From Warburgia ugandensis (lineage: Eukaryota; Streptophyta; Magnoliopsida; Canellales; Canellaceae): DNA of 64,000 nucleotides. The notes beneath the pieces were generated by a model. That model was not told where the DNA came from and did not search any database. It was given only the letters and a program-made list of their open reading frames with translations. A program made the translations under genes and the position numbers. The stretch spans positions 44,037,729-44,101,728 of the forward strand of contig CP141133.1 of NCBI GenBank assembly GCA_035236585.1. Reading direction: 5' to 3'. Position 1 is the first letter of the stretch; each line of letters starts with the position of its first letter. Of the stretch, positions 10,149-21,600 are shown in pieces.

Positions 10149-13100
10149 CCCCTAAGAAAAAATTCCCAAAAATGTTCATAAAATTCCTCACAAAATCTCC
10201 TAGAATACCCTAAAATCCCAGCTCTAGAAACGTGCCCCATATTCCCCATATTCCATTTTTTTCTCTCTTTCATTTTTTCCCCTTATGCATGTCCCCAAAT
10301 GCACCCAAGCAGACGATCCCATGTTTGCATCAAGCACGTCCCGGGACGTGTCATCCTTGATGAAATGGGTTTCCACCTAGGAAACCCTAATCTAATGAGG
10401 CATCTAATTTCACTGATCATAAGCAAATCTTTACCGTCGGATCTGGTCGTAATGAAAGAATCTACAAAATCCATAAGATTTCATGATGATCCAATAGTTG
10501 GATCTCTAGAAAAAATCAAAATGAAGTTCAACCTGGTAATGTTTATCATCCCCAGTAATTTCTTCACAAAATTTTGGTCAATATGGTCGTTGAACGGAGA
10601 TCTTACTGCGTTGGAGGTCTTCAGCATCGGGTGTACTTCAAAACCCCCATGGTCCCCCACCTTCTCCAGCAATGACAAAGGAATAATTATAGACTGTATG
10701 TATTTCAGGCATCTAGGGTTTCTATCATCATTTTATGGCTAGTTTCTTCTTCACCGGTGAATTTTTCTTCACCAAGTAAGTACCCTCAATCCCCTCTTTC
10801 ACTTTTGGTAGGTAGTTTAGGTTTTCCGGCTACCTAGAGGTCTCCCTAGCCATTGATCCTGTAGGAATGACGGATCCGGCATAGAGGGTTGAGATTTCCT
10901 CAATCTTTGGATCAGAAACAAATTCTGAGCAGTTGGATGATCTCTTGGGGCCCAAAAACCCTTGTAGATGAAATTTGAGCAGCTAAAAATAATGGATGGA
11001 GGAGATCCAGCCATAGGCCGACAGTTTAGATCTGGACGTCTCGCCTATAGCCGGTCACTTCCACTCGACGCCCTGCAGTAGACGGTATCTAGAGCAGGCC
11101 ACTAATTGTCCCCGCATCAGTAACCCAAATCTGATCTAGGCCGTCTAGTTTTGAATTGGAACTTTGTTTTTGCAATTTAGAGTTCGATATAGCTCTGATT
11201 TTAAATTTGAAACCTTATATAGATTCCTTGTATCTTCTAGAATCCACTGAACTTGTTATGTCTAGGTTTTAAATTGTATTTACATGTTGCATTTAGTAAA
11301 ATCTGTGCCATTGATCTTGGATCATCACCCAAATAACCTCAAACTGAAAATCTGAACCAATGGATGTGTTCAGAAAGTCCCAAAACTCTAAGAAATATAA
11401 ATATGATCAAAGTAGAAATTTGGTGTTTATAGATCAATCAAATAAAGAAAAGCAGTAAGAGTGAAATTCAGCCCTTAAAACGGCTTGAAAGATTTAAACC
11501 TCAATTTTGATCTAAATTGAAATCCAAATTGAGATTAGAAAGTTTTGATGGATTCCTTATGATAATTATAATGTATTGAACCAAAAAAATTGTAATTTTA
11601 ATTCATAATTTTTTTTGTAATTAAGTAAATAAGTATATTAACATCCTTGATCTACAAGATCTAGGATGATCAGATTAATCAAAACTAGTTTGATGATGAT
11701 ATAATAATTTAATAAGATAAATAAGTGGGTTATATGTAATTGAATAGGTATATCTTGATAGATCTAGCCTTAAAAGTCATGAAATCCATAAAAATCAAGG
11801 GAAATCTCCTTGATCAAGGAAAATTTTATAGCATGAATGAGTTTTTATGAATATAATAAGTTAAATTATATGGATTTATGGAATGGATGATGAGGATTTG
11901 GGTAAGATCAAGATTTATGCCCTTAAATGGGAGAAAGTAACTTAAGATCTCCTTGAACGGGTAGATCAAGGAAGATCAAATCAATGGATGAGATACATCA
12001 ATGACCTAAGAATGTAATCACATCAATAAGAGGTGTTAGATCTAAAATAAAATGAAGGATCAAGATTTTAAACCCTAAACAGATGAAAAATGAATAAGGA
12101 TCAATTAAGACCGTGGATCATGATAGCATGTTAGATTTCTATTTGAATTATTGAACATTATGATAATTGTCTTTCATTGCTTAGTAGAGTTAATTATAGA
12201 TTTATTTATTTAATTGTTTAATTCTGCTTTTTATTTATGCTTTAATGTTTATGTAATGGAAATTTCATTGAAATTGTAATTAAATGAAATTAGAATGAAA
12301 GGACATTTACATGGAATGTATGACATGGACTTAATGATAGTAAGGGCCATATTTAGTAGGATAATATAAGGAATATAAATTCCTTGGTCCAAATTAGGAG
12401 AATAATAAAACTCCATGAATGACATTTTAGTTCATGGATTTAATTAAAATCATTTAGAAAGAGTACTTAGGGTTAAATGCTCATAGGAACCTTAGGAAAG
12501 GTTGAGCTAGGGTCACTCTAGTGGATGATGGACATAATGGTTAAGGGGGTTCTCTGATAGAGCCTTACTCTTCCCCCACCTTTTGTTGACGTTTGTGAGG
12601 TCTAAATGCCTCCTTACATGAGAGTTGAAGTAACCATTTTGTGTTCAACCATTCAACTAGTAAGCCTTAGCCAATTTGATATAAGAGGAGTTGTCTAGAC
12701 TTAGCATGAAATAAGCTACCCTCAACCAATAAAACATTAATTGGTTGAGTAATAATAATAAGAGCATAAAAGGTTAGTAAATCATCTAACCCTAATAAAA
12801 ATTATAATTAAGATAAAGATGATCAAACAAGATCCATAGGATCTTGAATGATCAAAAACAATAAGAATACTAATGTAGTATTATATTATGTATGTATATT
12901 TAGAAATTATGTATGTATGTAGAAGAACATAGATAGAGAATCCAAACCCTTGATCAAATCTGATTCGAGGAAAATTAGGATATCCCTCATAAGGATACAT
13001 ACTTGTATAGAAGAATAACTTGATACGTTTGATATGACAGATGTATGACTACATACTAGGATGAGCAATATGGAGGAATATCACTTAGGATATACGAATC

Positions 13101-14068
13101 AAGACCTAATACCACTTTGAGGTAGGTGGATATACAAAGATGTATTAGAGACTCATGTGTATGCATACATGATTTTTTATCTAGAATTATAGACCTTCAT
13201 GATAAAATTATACTTAGTACCTTAGCATAGTCATGATCCAAAACATATGATCCAACTAAGTGATCTAAAAACATGTAATCCAACCAAGTGATCGAACTTC
13301 ATATTCTAATCAAATTGATCTAATTTGATGAACAAGTCTAATGAGGTGAAAGTAATGAGATATGGAGACTAAGAAAACTCGAAGAATAGGGTACAGAAAA
13401 TATTCCAACCTTAGTTAAAGAGACACATCATCTGATATGTACAATGTATTTTTCATACAAGTATGGAGGCTTGTGATTTTGTTTTACACAGAGATAGAGA
13501 CTGGGGATGCTATGTTAGGGAAGTTATGAGGGTTTGGCCACTCGCTTCTTGAAACTTATATGATGGATACCATGCCCAAAGAGAGGCTAAATGTCGAGTG
13601 GGCAAATAATGGGAAGGCCCCACTATGATAGCCATGGTCCACCCCATGAGGACATGGAGTTGATATTCCACAATTAGTATCAGTGGAGGATTGCAATCAT
13701 CTAGGTGCGCTGTACAGATTGAGATTGACACATAGTAGTCCTAATGTATTTTGCATTATGGTACACATATGATAGGCATGATGTAATTCCATGGCATGAT
13801 GAGATGCCACTACATGAGTTCCTAGAAATCCCTGTATAAAGATTGGCTGAATATTGAATTCCTAAGTGGAAGTATAGCTAGAGGAACGAACAAGTTTTGA
13901 GCAATCTTCAATATATTAACTAATTTGTCCTATACTACATAAATAATGTATATATATACTCTAGGAGGTAACTCATGAATGGATAACCATGATGGATTAA
14001 TGATTGAGGTATGTATTCTTATATTAATGAAGTAGTATATTTTTGTATCCCCTACCATGCATAGCTTA

Positions 14069-14108
14069 CTGAGGTATTGTAAATGTTTTCATGTTTACAA
14101 TACCTCAG
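14069..14108 (+). repeat. Conserved LTR stem-loop with compensatory change
   Basis: CTGAGGTATTGTAAA (14069-14083) is the exact reverse complement of TTTACAATACCTCAG (14094-14108), with a 10-base loop. Relatives carry GAGATATTG/CAATATCTC, so both arms changed together here. It lies about 0.4 kb from the LTR 3' end, just after CCCCTACCATGCATAGCTT. Equivalents: 1166-1203, 18258-18296, 26577-26615, 32268-32298, 45833-45871 and 51504-51534. Confidence 0.85.
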
Positions 14109-14494
14109 ATACAAAGGAGGGTTAGAAGTTCAAGACTATAGAAGACTTAAGAAGATTTGGAAGAATAATCCATCAAAGTATTTCTTTGAAGACATGTATT
14201 TTTATTTGAGAGTATGGTATTGTATTGAGTGTTTTTTATGTATGGTGAGGTCAAATTTTAGATTATGTAATTTGGAGAAGTATTGTACTAATACCATGCT
14301 GTACTGTGAACCACTGGATGGATTCTAGAATTTAGTAAAAATATATTCCTTTAATGAAATTTTATCTTGTATAAAAATTATACTTATGTTATGTATGAGC
14401 TGATGACTTGGGGGTTTTTTTCAAAACAAGTTTAAAGAAAAGAATTTTTGATGTATTATAAAATTTGTGACAAAAATTGGGTCATCACAGCATC

Positions 14495-14752
14495 CCCTCA
14501 GAAGCGACACGCTGCATCAGAACCCAGGTGCAATGAAAAGTGGACATGGGTTCATGCCATGGAGGTTGAGAAAGGCAATAGTAAATAGGATATCTCCAGA
14601 ACATAAGATTCGTATTGCCTCATGGACTATAGCGACATTGATAAGTAAGAGTTTGGAGTTAGTAGACGATGAAATGTAGGAGAGTCAACATCGCTTGTCT
14701 CCAAGAAACCAAGTGGAAAGGGGCTAAAACTAGAGAAATAGATGGGTATAAA
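14495..14752 (+). pseudogene. RTE LINE: end of 5' UTR and N-terminal endonuclease fragment
   Basis: After the third 69-bp repeat, one frame reads HKIRIASWTIATLISKSLEL (from about 14600), the first beta strand and helix of an RTE apurinic-like endonuclease (family form: IRIGTWNVGSLTGKSLEL). A frameshift follows, and the next frame gives RRVNIACLQETKWKG..EIDGYK, which contains the QETKW motif (catalytic Glu). The fragment ends at the LARD insertion (TSD ATAAA 14748-14752) and resumes at 27001. In this family the domain nicks target DNA to start reverse transcription; here it is broken by the frameshift and the insertion. Confidence 0.85.
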
Positions 14753-15120
14753 TGTAACAACCCCAAATTTTGTAAATACTATTTTGGGCGTTAGTATGTG
14801 AAATAGGATTATGGATGAATTTCACCCCAAAATTTTACTATTTCATGAGCAAGTTATGAGTTTTCAAGGGGTATATATTTTTATAGAGGTATAATTTGGA
14901 ACTAAAACTGAAACCATTAGATAGTACTCAAAAAATGGAATCAATAAGCCAAAGAACGTTAAAAACAGAGTTTGTATGAAGAAGTTATGGACCTTTGAAG
15001 TTATGGGCAATAAGGTAATTAAAATATTTATAAAAAAAAAACACTAAACACAACTTAACAGGAGGAGGCAAAATTAATATTGGGACCCCCCCTCACAATG
15101 CAAACATGATGACATGGAGC

Positions 15121-15123
<3 letters not shown>

Positions 15124-15196
<73 letters not shown>
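15124..15196 (+). repeat. (CT)n microsatellite in the 5' LTR, about 36 units
   Basis: An uninterrupted CT run of about 73 bases. The same place in the 3' LTR (23485-23510) has about a dozen units with one G interruption. The frames through it are artefacts. Confidence 0.95.
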
Positions 15197-15199
<3 letters not shown>

Positions 15200-16032
15200 C
15201 CACCTCCTGCTGTGAACCGAACAAAGAAAACAAGGCGGGGAGCTGGAAACATGTAGAATCCGGTGATCCCAAACCCCCTTCCTTAGTGGTTTTCCATAAA
15301 CAGATCATATGATCTGTTCTCAAACATAGAAAACCTTCTCCAACCTCCCCACGCACATAGCCTCCTCTTTCCCCATTCTTTTCTTCCTCATTTAGGTTTC
15401 TACAGGTACGGCGACTGTCGCAAATCCACCATTCCCTATCCCTTGGTTTTCCTCTACTGGGTTTTGTTCTAAGAATCCCCAAGCAGCAGCCAAACTAGGG
15501 CTGTTGACCACTAGCGCCCAGTTTCAGATCTGTGGATCTTGATGCAGATGAATGATCGAGATTACAGTATGTGTATGGCATGTAGTAGCATCAACATTTG
15601 CTCATGGCAAAGTCAAGAAAAAGATCTCACTAGCTGGGGTCGAGATCTAACAGGCAGGTTGGATAGAGGTGGCCATGGATGTGGGATCATGATTACCATA
15701 ACATGGGAATTCATGAAGCTGCAGCAATGATCAAAACATAGGGCAAGGTAATAGGCAACTAAGGCATTGAAAGTAGAACCAAGGAGGAAGCATAGAGAGA
15801 CAGTGAGAGGGTTTTAGCGATGAAAGAAATTTCTGGATAACTGTCAAAGAAAATTGGATTTTTGTCGTTGTTGGATAGCCAAGCATAGAGAAAGCTTTCC
15901 ATTTTGATCATGGGCTTGAATGAAAGGTTTGAAATATGTGAAGTTCTGCTTGATGATTCTTGCAGGATCAGTAAACCATATTTAGTTCATGAAGAAAATT
16001 ATATGTGTTTTTCCTATACATTTTACATGAAC

Positions 16033-16140
16033 GAGCCTTAGTCTCATTGTTAAATGGTAAAGTTTTGTTGTGGTGATGCTTATTATGCTGTTCTGGGTCT
16101 GCAGATTCGATTCTGGTTATGATAAGGCAAATATTGGTTA
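16033..16140 (+). mobile_element. tRNA-derived SINE-like segment (Au-like), 5' LTR copy
   Basis: It starts GAGCCTTAGTCTCATTG..AAATGGTAAAGTT and continues to TGCAGATTCGATTCTGG. This resembles the plant Au SINE head, with a degenerate A box and a B box near GGTCTGCAGATTCGATTC. A copy is at 24340-24445 in the 3' LTR (there GAGCCTTGGCC, nearer the family form). The middle is diverged and no TSD was identified, so it is tentative. Confidence 0.45.
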
Positions 16141-16549
16141 GGAGTGAAATAAAGAGCATAAATAAAGGTCAATACTTATAGGATATAGCAATGGGAAAGG
16201 TGAAACAAAGAAGGGTAAAAAAAAAAATACTATGGTTGAAGAAAGCATTACTGGTACTATATGTTTTGTTAAGATAAAGCACTCGAGGAAATAATCGATA
16301 CCCATTAAGCAAGAAAAATCTCCTTATTGGTGGGACATGTATCTAGGATGATTGAGTGCTAGCATTTCCTACATATGTTGCTGTTGCGCTATAATCTCCC
16401 ATCAAAGTAGCAGTCATGGAGAGTGGATTCTTGATATATGAAGGCAAACATTCGTAAGAAGTGATGAAGAGCAGAAAGCAAGCACCCACTTATATGATAT
16501 GGAAATAGGAAAAGTACAATAGAGAAGTGTTCCATAGATTGTAGCTTAG

Positions 16550-16875
16550 TCAGCATGATGATGAGATTGAGGTGGCCATGAATAGCTTTGATGCTGAGAC
16601 ACTGTGGGAGCTTGATAGGTTCGTGACCAATTACAAGAAGAGTTTGAGCAAGAATAAGAGGAAGGCTGAGTTACCAATTCAAGTTAGAGGTGAAACTGGG
16701 CAGAATCTACAAGCATTGAACACAGTTACAATCGCTATTGAGGCACCAAAAGAAAGCAAACAAGATGAGAAGAATGTGTCTTTTGCATCACCTGTTCAAG
16801 GAGAAAAACATGGATCTTAGAGATCGCAAACATCCTGGATCAGCTAGTGGACAATGGATGAACTCGCCTCCCAAG
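16550..16875 (+). pseudogene. Captured exon of a plant BET/GTE bromodomain gene (NET domain part), in 5' LTR
   Basis: A single exon-like segment sits between a splice acceptor (..TTGTAGCTTAG, ending 16549) and a donor (CCCAAG|GTAGGT, GT at 16876). Its frame opens QHDDEIEVAMNSFDAETLWE and includes ETLWELDRFVTNYKKSLS. This is the hallmark end of the NET (extra-terminal) domain of plant GTE transcription regulators, followed by the KNKRKAEL stretch and a Lys/Glu/Ser-rich tail as in GTE C-termini. The frame stops at 16818-16820 (TAG), before the exon end. There is no bromodomain or upstream exon. In the family, NET binds chromatin partners in the nucleus; this fragment has no evident start or promoter of its own. 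The intron-exon-intron structure implies capture of genomic DNA. It lies in the sense direction of the retroelement. Confidence 0.85.
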
Positions 16876-18257
16876 GTAGGTGGAGAATTAAGAAAGCATG
16901 TCTTAATATGAAGATGCATGTTTTAAACATGATCTTATAGCTTATGATAAACATTATGTTATTTAAATTGTGCATTTCATACATATGTGATTATTAGAAT
17001 GATTACTTGTGAATGATAAAGTTGGTAACTTGAAATGCTATATGAATGACATGCTTATAATTGATACCTACTTGTGACATTATTGGATACACACGATCTG
17101 TTCTTAAAAATGCCATAATGGTTATTGTGATAAAAGATATTTATGGTACATGGGTACCATTACATTATATGTGATGTATGAGTCTAGGATTTTACATTAC
17201 ATCCTTGGTGGACGATCACCTAATAAGTGAGGATGTTAAGATTATGATGAAATATTCATATATATATATATATTATGGACAGGCAAGATGCCTGTGTATT
17301 ATTATTTTACATCCAAGCATGGTGCCTGAGAGTTTTGATTTAGACAAGCATAGGCCTGGGGATACTATGCTAGGAGAGTTGTAGGGTTTGGCCACCTGTT
17401 CTCCGAAATTTATTATATGATGATACTATGCCTAATGAGAGGCTAAATGTCGGGTGGGGTATTCATGGGAAAGCTCCCATTGTGACAACATGGGGCCCCC
17501 CATGTGGGCATGGGTTTTGTTATTCCACAGTTGGTATCAGTGGATTATTATACAGTTATCCGGGCGCACTGTACAGATTGAGACTGTGGCATAGTAGTCC
17601 TTATATTTAATGCACTATGATGCCTATCCTTGAAGGTTGCCAAAAGACGCTGGCAAGGCAGACGTGAGGGACCCAAGAGGACTATTGTATCTGTTGCTGA
17701 CCTTGTCCACAGAACATGTATGTATGACGGCACTATGAGAGGCCTTATATGAAATGGCATGATGATAAGCTTTATATTGTTTTGCCAACAATGGCTGGAG
17801 TTTTTTGAACCCCGTATGGTAAGGAGTATACGTATGAGACCTAGCATAGTCTGGGAATGGAAGTTACAAAACCTATGGACTATGTTCATAACTTTGTATG
17901 GCTTTTTAACGATTTCAATATATATATATATATGATATAGTCCTGAATGTATGTATTTAGAGGGCATAGTTTTATAAATGTTTTCCTATGGGGAAATGAA
18001 TGGGTAGATTTATTATGTAGAGTATGGTATCATATGGAAAATGATAATGATAAATATTTAAAATACCAGTGGATTATATATATTATGTAAAGTGTAATCT
18101 CTAAAGTAGGATTTTTATATTCATATGATGAAAAAGAATTATAAAGAGCTACTTTATCAATGGCTTGCAGATAAATGAATATTCCAATTGATGCAAAATG
18201 CTTAATTCATATATAATTAACATGTTTTCTTAAATCTCCCCTACTAAGCATAGCTTG

Positions 18258-18296
18258 CTGAGATATTGTAAATGTTTGATGTTTACAATATCTCAG
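18258..18296 (+). repeat. Conserved LTR stem-loop, LARD 5' LTR
   Basis: CTGAGATATTGTAAA (18258-18272) and TTTACAATATCTCAG (18282-18296) form a perfect 15-bp stem with a 9-base loop, 380 bases before the LTR end. Same element as at 14069 in the solo LTR. Confidence 0.85.
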
Positions 18297-18678
18297 ATAC
18301 AGACTGGCAGGAGAAGACATCCACAAGCAAGAGGAGATCAACAGCTATACTTCCATGCTCAAGTATATGTTTTGTTAAAGTTTTGTATTGTGTAGTTAGT
18401 GATTTGGATTATGCTGGTTGGACATTTAATATAATGATTATAGGGGATGTGTATGTGAACCACTGGATGAGTCTTGGATGTTTTGTAAAATGTATATCTA
18501 TCTTTTATAAAAACTATATTATTTATAGTATGGGAGTTGAAGTGATACCCGGGGTTTTGGAAAAATGAATTTCAAAGAAAACTATCTTCTGCTATTTTTG
18601 AATTTTAAAATTAGAGGCATGCCACCTTTTGAAAATAAATGCAAATTTTTTTTTGTGAAAAACCTGAGGTGTCATAGT

Positions 18679-18690
18679 TGGTATCAGAGC
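18679..18690 (+). other. Primer-binding site, tRNA-iMet type
   Basis: TGGTATCAGAGC, the standard plant initiator-Met tRNA complement, two bases after the 5' LTR. Confidence 0.95.
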
Positions 18691-21600
18691 AGTCCGTCCA
18701 ATCACTTGCAGCCCTTTCTGTCCAAGAAAAAGGATAATAATCCATATACAAGCTAAGATATGGTGAGCTGAGATAAGGTATTAGAATGGAATGAGTTAAG
18801 TTTTAGAAAGAGTAAGTTAGTATAACTAGTTTACAAAGGGATAGTATACCATAAGGAGATGTCCTAATAAGATAACTAAGAGAATGATTTAAGGAATTAT
18901 CGATGCCATTATGGTGAATAGTGGACCAAAGAGCAGTTAGTAGAAATGGCTAAGTTAGTGTTATAAAACATCCTTTTACCTGTTAAGGTACCTAAATACC
19001 ACAACATATAGCAGTGTAAACTGCTTTTGCCTAAGGTTAAATAGAAAATATGCCCAATATCAATGTGAATTCACAACATAGGTATATACTCACTAGTCAC
19101 ATAGACCAAGTGTAAGAGTAGTCAGTTTGAAAAGACTCAAATGATAGATTAGAAATGGTTACACAAGAAATATAGAGTGTGGCTTTGGTTTGTGTCAGAA
19201 GACGAGGAAATAGACGTGAATTAAGGGGTGGCAAATTGAAGAGGAGAAATAGAAACAATTGATAAAGGTTCAATATAAGGAAGCTTAAAAGAATTGCAAA
19301 CCTGCATAGAAATGAAAGTTAGAACTACCATATGACACGAGAATAAATGAGTATTTTTGAAACTACATGTTAAAGGGATCTGTAGAGACAATACTGTGTG
19401 AAGGAATTCAAGGAAATGTTTTTTTGTTTATGATGGAAAGTCATTAGGACAGAGTCATAGAGTAAGACTCATACATCACATATGAAGAATCTATGTTTGA
19501 AAGAATCATATTTTAATCTAAGAAAATTGACGTATTTGACAATAAACTTATTACCTTAATAGTGTGAGATAACTACTAAAATGAAAAAAAAACTCAAGAC
19601 AAAGCTAATCATGAAGCCTTATGCATAATATATCTATATGTATAATCTCATATGTGTTTAAGAAACCAATGATCCACACCAAAACTCTAGATAAATTAAG
19701 AATTGTGTATTTCTCTATTATGTATAAGCATGCTAAAGATGAATGTGTTAATGAAAAGTTGCATGATGGAGTTGATATGATAACTCCAGTTGATGGATAA
19801 GTCAATGTTACAAGGACTTATTCAAAGAAAATTTTATTATTTCTTATTGAAAGAATGATATGCTTATCCTCATTGTTATGATGGATTTGGGCATGATACC
19901 ATCATTTGGTATGATGGACATGGGTATGATACCCATATTATATGGAATTGCGAATTGTTAGACAATGTGGATTGTCACAAAGATGAATGCACATTGTAAT
20001 GGTGTGATAGTCTTCCTATTTAGAAGACAAAATATGTTAAAATCATGCACTACATCAACTATAAATGAATGAATACCTTTCTTGAGAATAACATGTATTG
20101 TTCACAACTACAGTTATTATAAATGATGAATGATATAAAATTGAGAAGAAAGATTGAGGTAAAGGTTGATAAATATAAGAAAATGAAAATGAGTTAAAAT
20201 CGTTGCACAAGAGACATCCTATGCATTCCCAAATTCTAGCTTTTAATTGTTTTCTTCATTATTGCTATTCTCTTCATATACCTCATTGTATTCTTCTCGC
20301 TCTACCTAGACTTGTAGCCTTCTTCCACTCTAGTTCCAATTTTTCTTAGACCATTCTCATAGCTTTTAATTATTTTCTTCCTTATTGCTATTCTCTTCAT
20401 ATACCTCATTTTATTCTTCTCACTCTACCTAGACTTGTAACCTTCTTCCATTTGAGCTCCAGTTTTTCTTAGACCATTCTCATGCTATTTTCCCTAGGTT
20501 CTCATATTTCTCACCTATTTATATTTCCTTTGCTTATTTCTTGTTTCCTATACATTGCATTTTCATGTGTATGCTCCCTAAAGTAAAAATTGTTTTGTTG
20601 CAATAAACTATGCATGATGAAGACTTAAATTCTATGACAAGAAACTGTTGTTTTCTTTTCCATCCTTTCAATTTACTCTTCCTTATACATTGTATATTCA
20701 TGTGTGTGCTCCTTAAAGTAAAAGTTATTTAGTTAAAAATTAAGTGTGTATGAGCATGAGAAACATTAAAAGTCGAGTACAATAAATTATTGTTTTTCCT
20801 TTTGCTATGTCCTCTTCAGTTTCCCTCATTATTGGCATTCTAGTAATCCAACTACTCCAGTTAAAGCTTAAATAACTGCACACACAGAAAACTCCAAGAT
20901 TTTCCCTATGGCTAACCTAGATGATACTCCTTTTCTTTCCATTGTCCATCTTATGAACCCCAGAAATCATCAACACATTGATCTATTCCTTCTCTTTGTA
21001 AATGGGATGTGTGCTTGGTAAAATAAACCACTCAATTAAGAAAAATGGTGCATGATAAAGAAGTAAATTACATTACAATAAACCATTGTTAAATGAGAAA
21101 GTAATGGTTCTAATAAACATCACTAGTGGGTTGACTAGTGATGATTTTGATGTTGAATTCATATTCTACACAAGCAGGATGGTTTGTAGGATATGTAAAA
21201 AGATGGTAATCATAACAAATACAAAATAGACACTAGCTATGATATCTGGCATACTTTAAGAAAATAGGTGATGCGAATATGTATTATAATTTGAGAAAGG
21301 TTCTAGAACTATGTATTTTGAAAGATCAGATTTGACGTGTGAATTATATGCAAATTTGAGATATTCCATCAGTGATTGATGGACTTCGAGTTTATTCCAC
21401 TAGCAGTTGATCAACACTATGAAATTGGACTCTTCTTATGAAAAGTATTTGTTAATATATATATGAATAGAAGATATAAATCTTATGTGATAAATGAACT
21501 GAATAAATTCCTTTGAATCATGTGTCATGGGAGAATATGACAAACATTTGTGTTTGTTTTGTATTGATGAAAGCATTGAAGTCTCAGTATTAAAATTGTG

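Larger units (their letters stand above)
9565..14489 (+). mobile_element. Solo LTR, 4.9 kb, Tekay/Del-like, TSD GCATC
   Basis: The element begins TATAACACCCCTAAC (usual TG changed to TA) and ends ...TTGGGTCATCACA. It is flanked by GCATC at 9560-9564 and 14490-14494, and by LINE sequence on both sides. There is no internal region, PBS or second LTR, so it is a solo LTR left by LTR-LTR recombination. A TATA box lies 576 bases in. It carries two conserved hairpins, and its 3' part (from about 12330) is shared with the other LTRs in the window. The 147-codon frame at 10299-10742 has no recognisable domain and I do not call it a gene. Confidence 0.9.
14753..18676 (+). repeat. 5' LTR of the LARD-like element (3924 bp)
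   Basis: It starts TGTAACAACCCC and ends ...GAGGTGTCATA (last CA changed to TA; the 3' copy keeps CACA). The first ~2.4 kb is unlike the other LTRs in the window and carries a CT microsatellite, a SINE-like segment and a captured exon. From about 17170 onward it matches the shared 3' part of the Tekay-like LTRs (for example the block GAGAGGCTAAATGTCG.GTGGG near 17438, also at about 13582 and 25746). No clear TATA box was found. Confidence 0.9.

Noticed and set aside
10299..10742. 147-codon plus-strand frame as a protein gene
   Set aside because: It lies inside a solo LTR just after the TATA box, has no recognisable domain and is not kept in related LTRs.
15093..15482. Frames through the CT microsatellite (Ser-Leu or Arg-Glu runs)
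   Set aside because: Pure products of the dinucleotide repeat; the 3' LTR copy lacks them.
16033..16140. A functional tRNA gene
   Set aside because: The A and B boxes are degenerate and no cloverleaf can be drawn. A SINE-like remnant is the most that can be supported.
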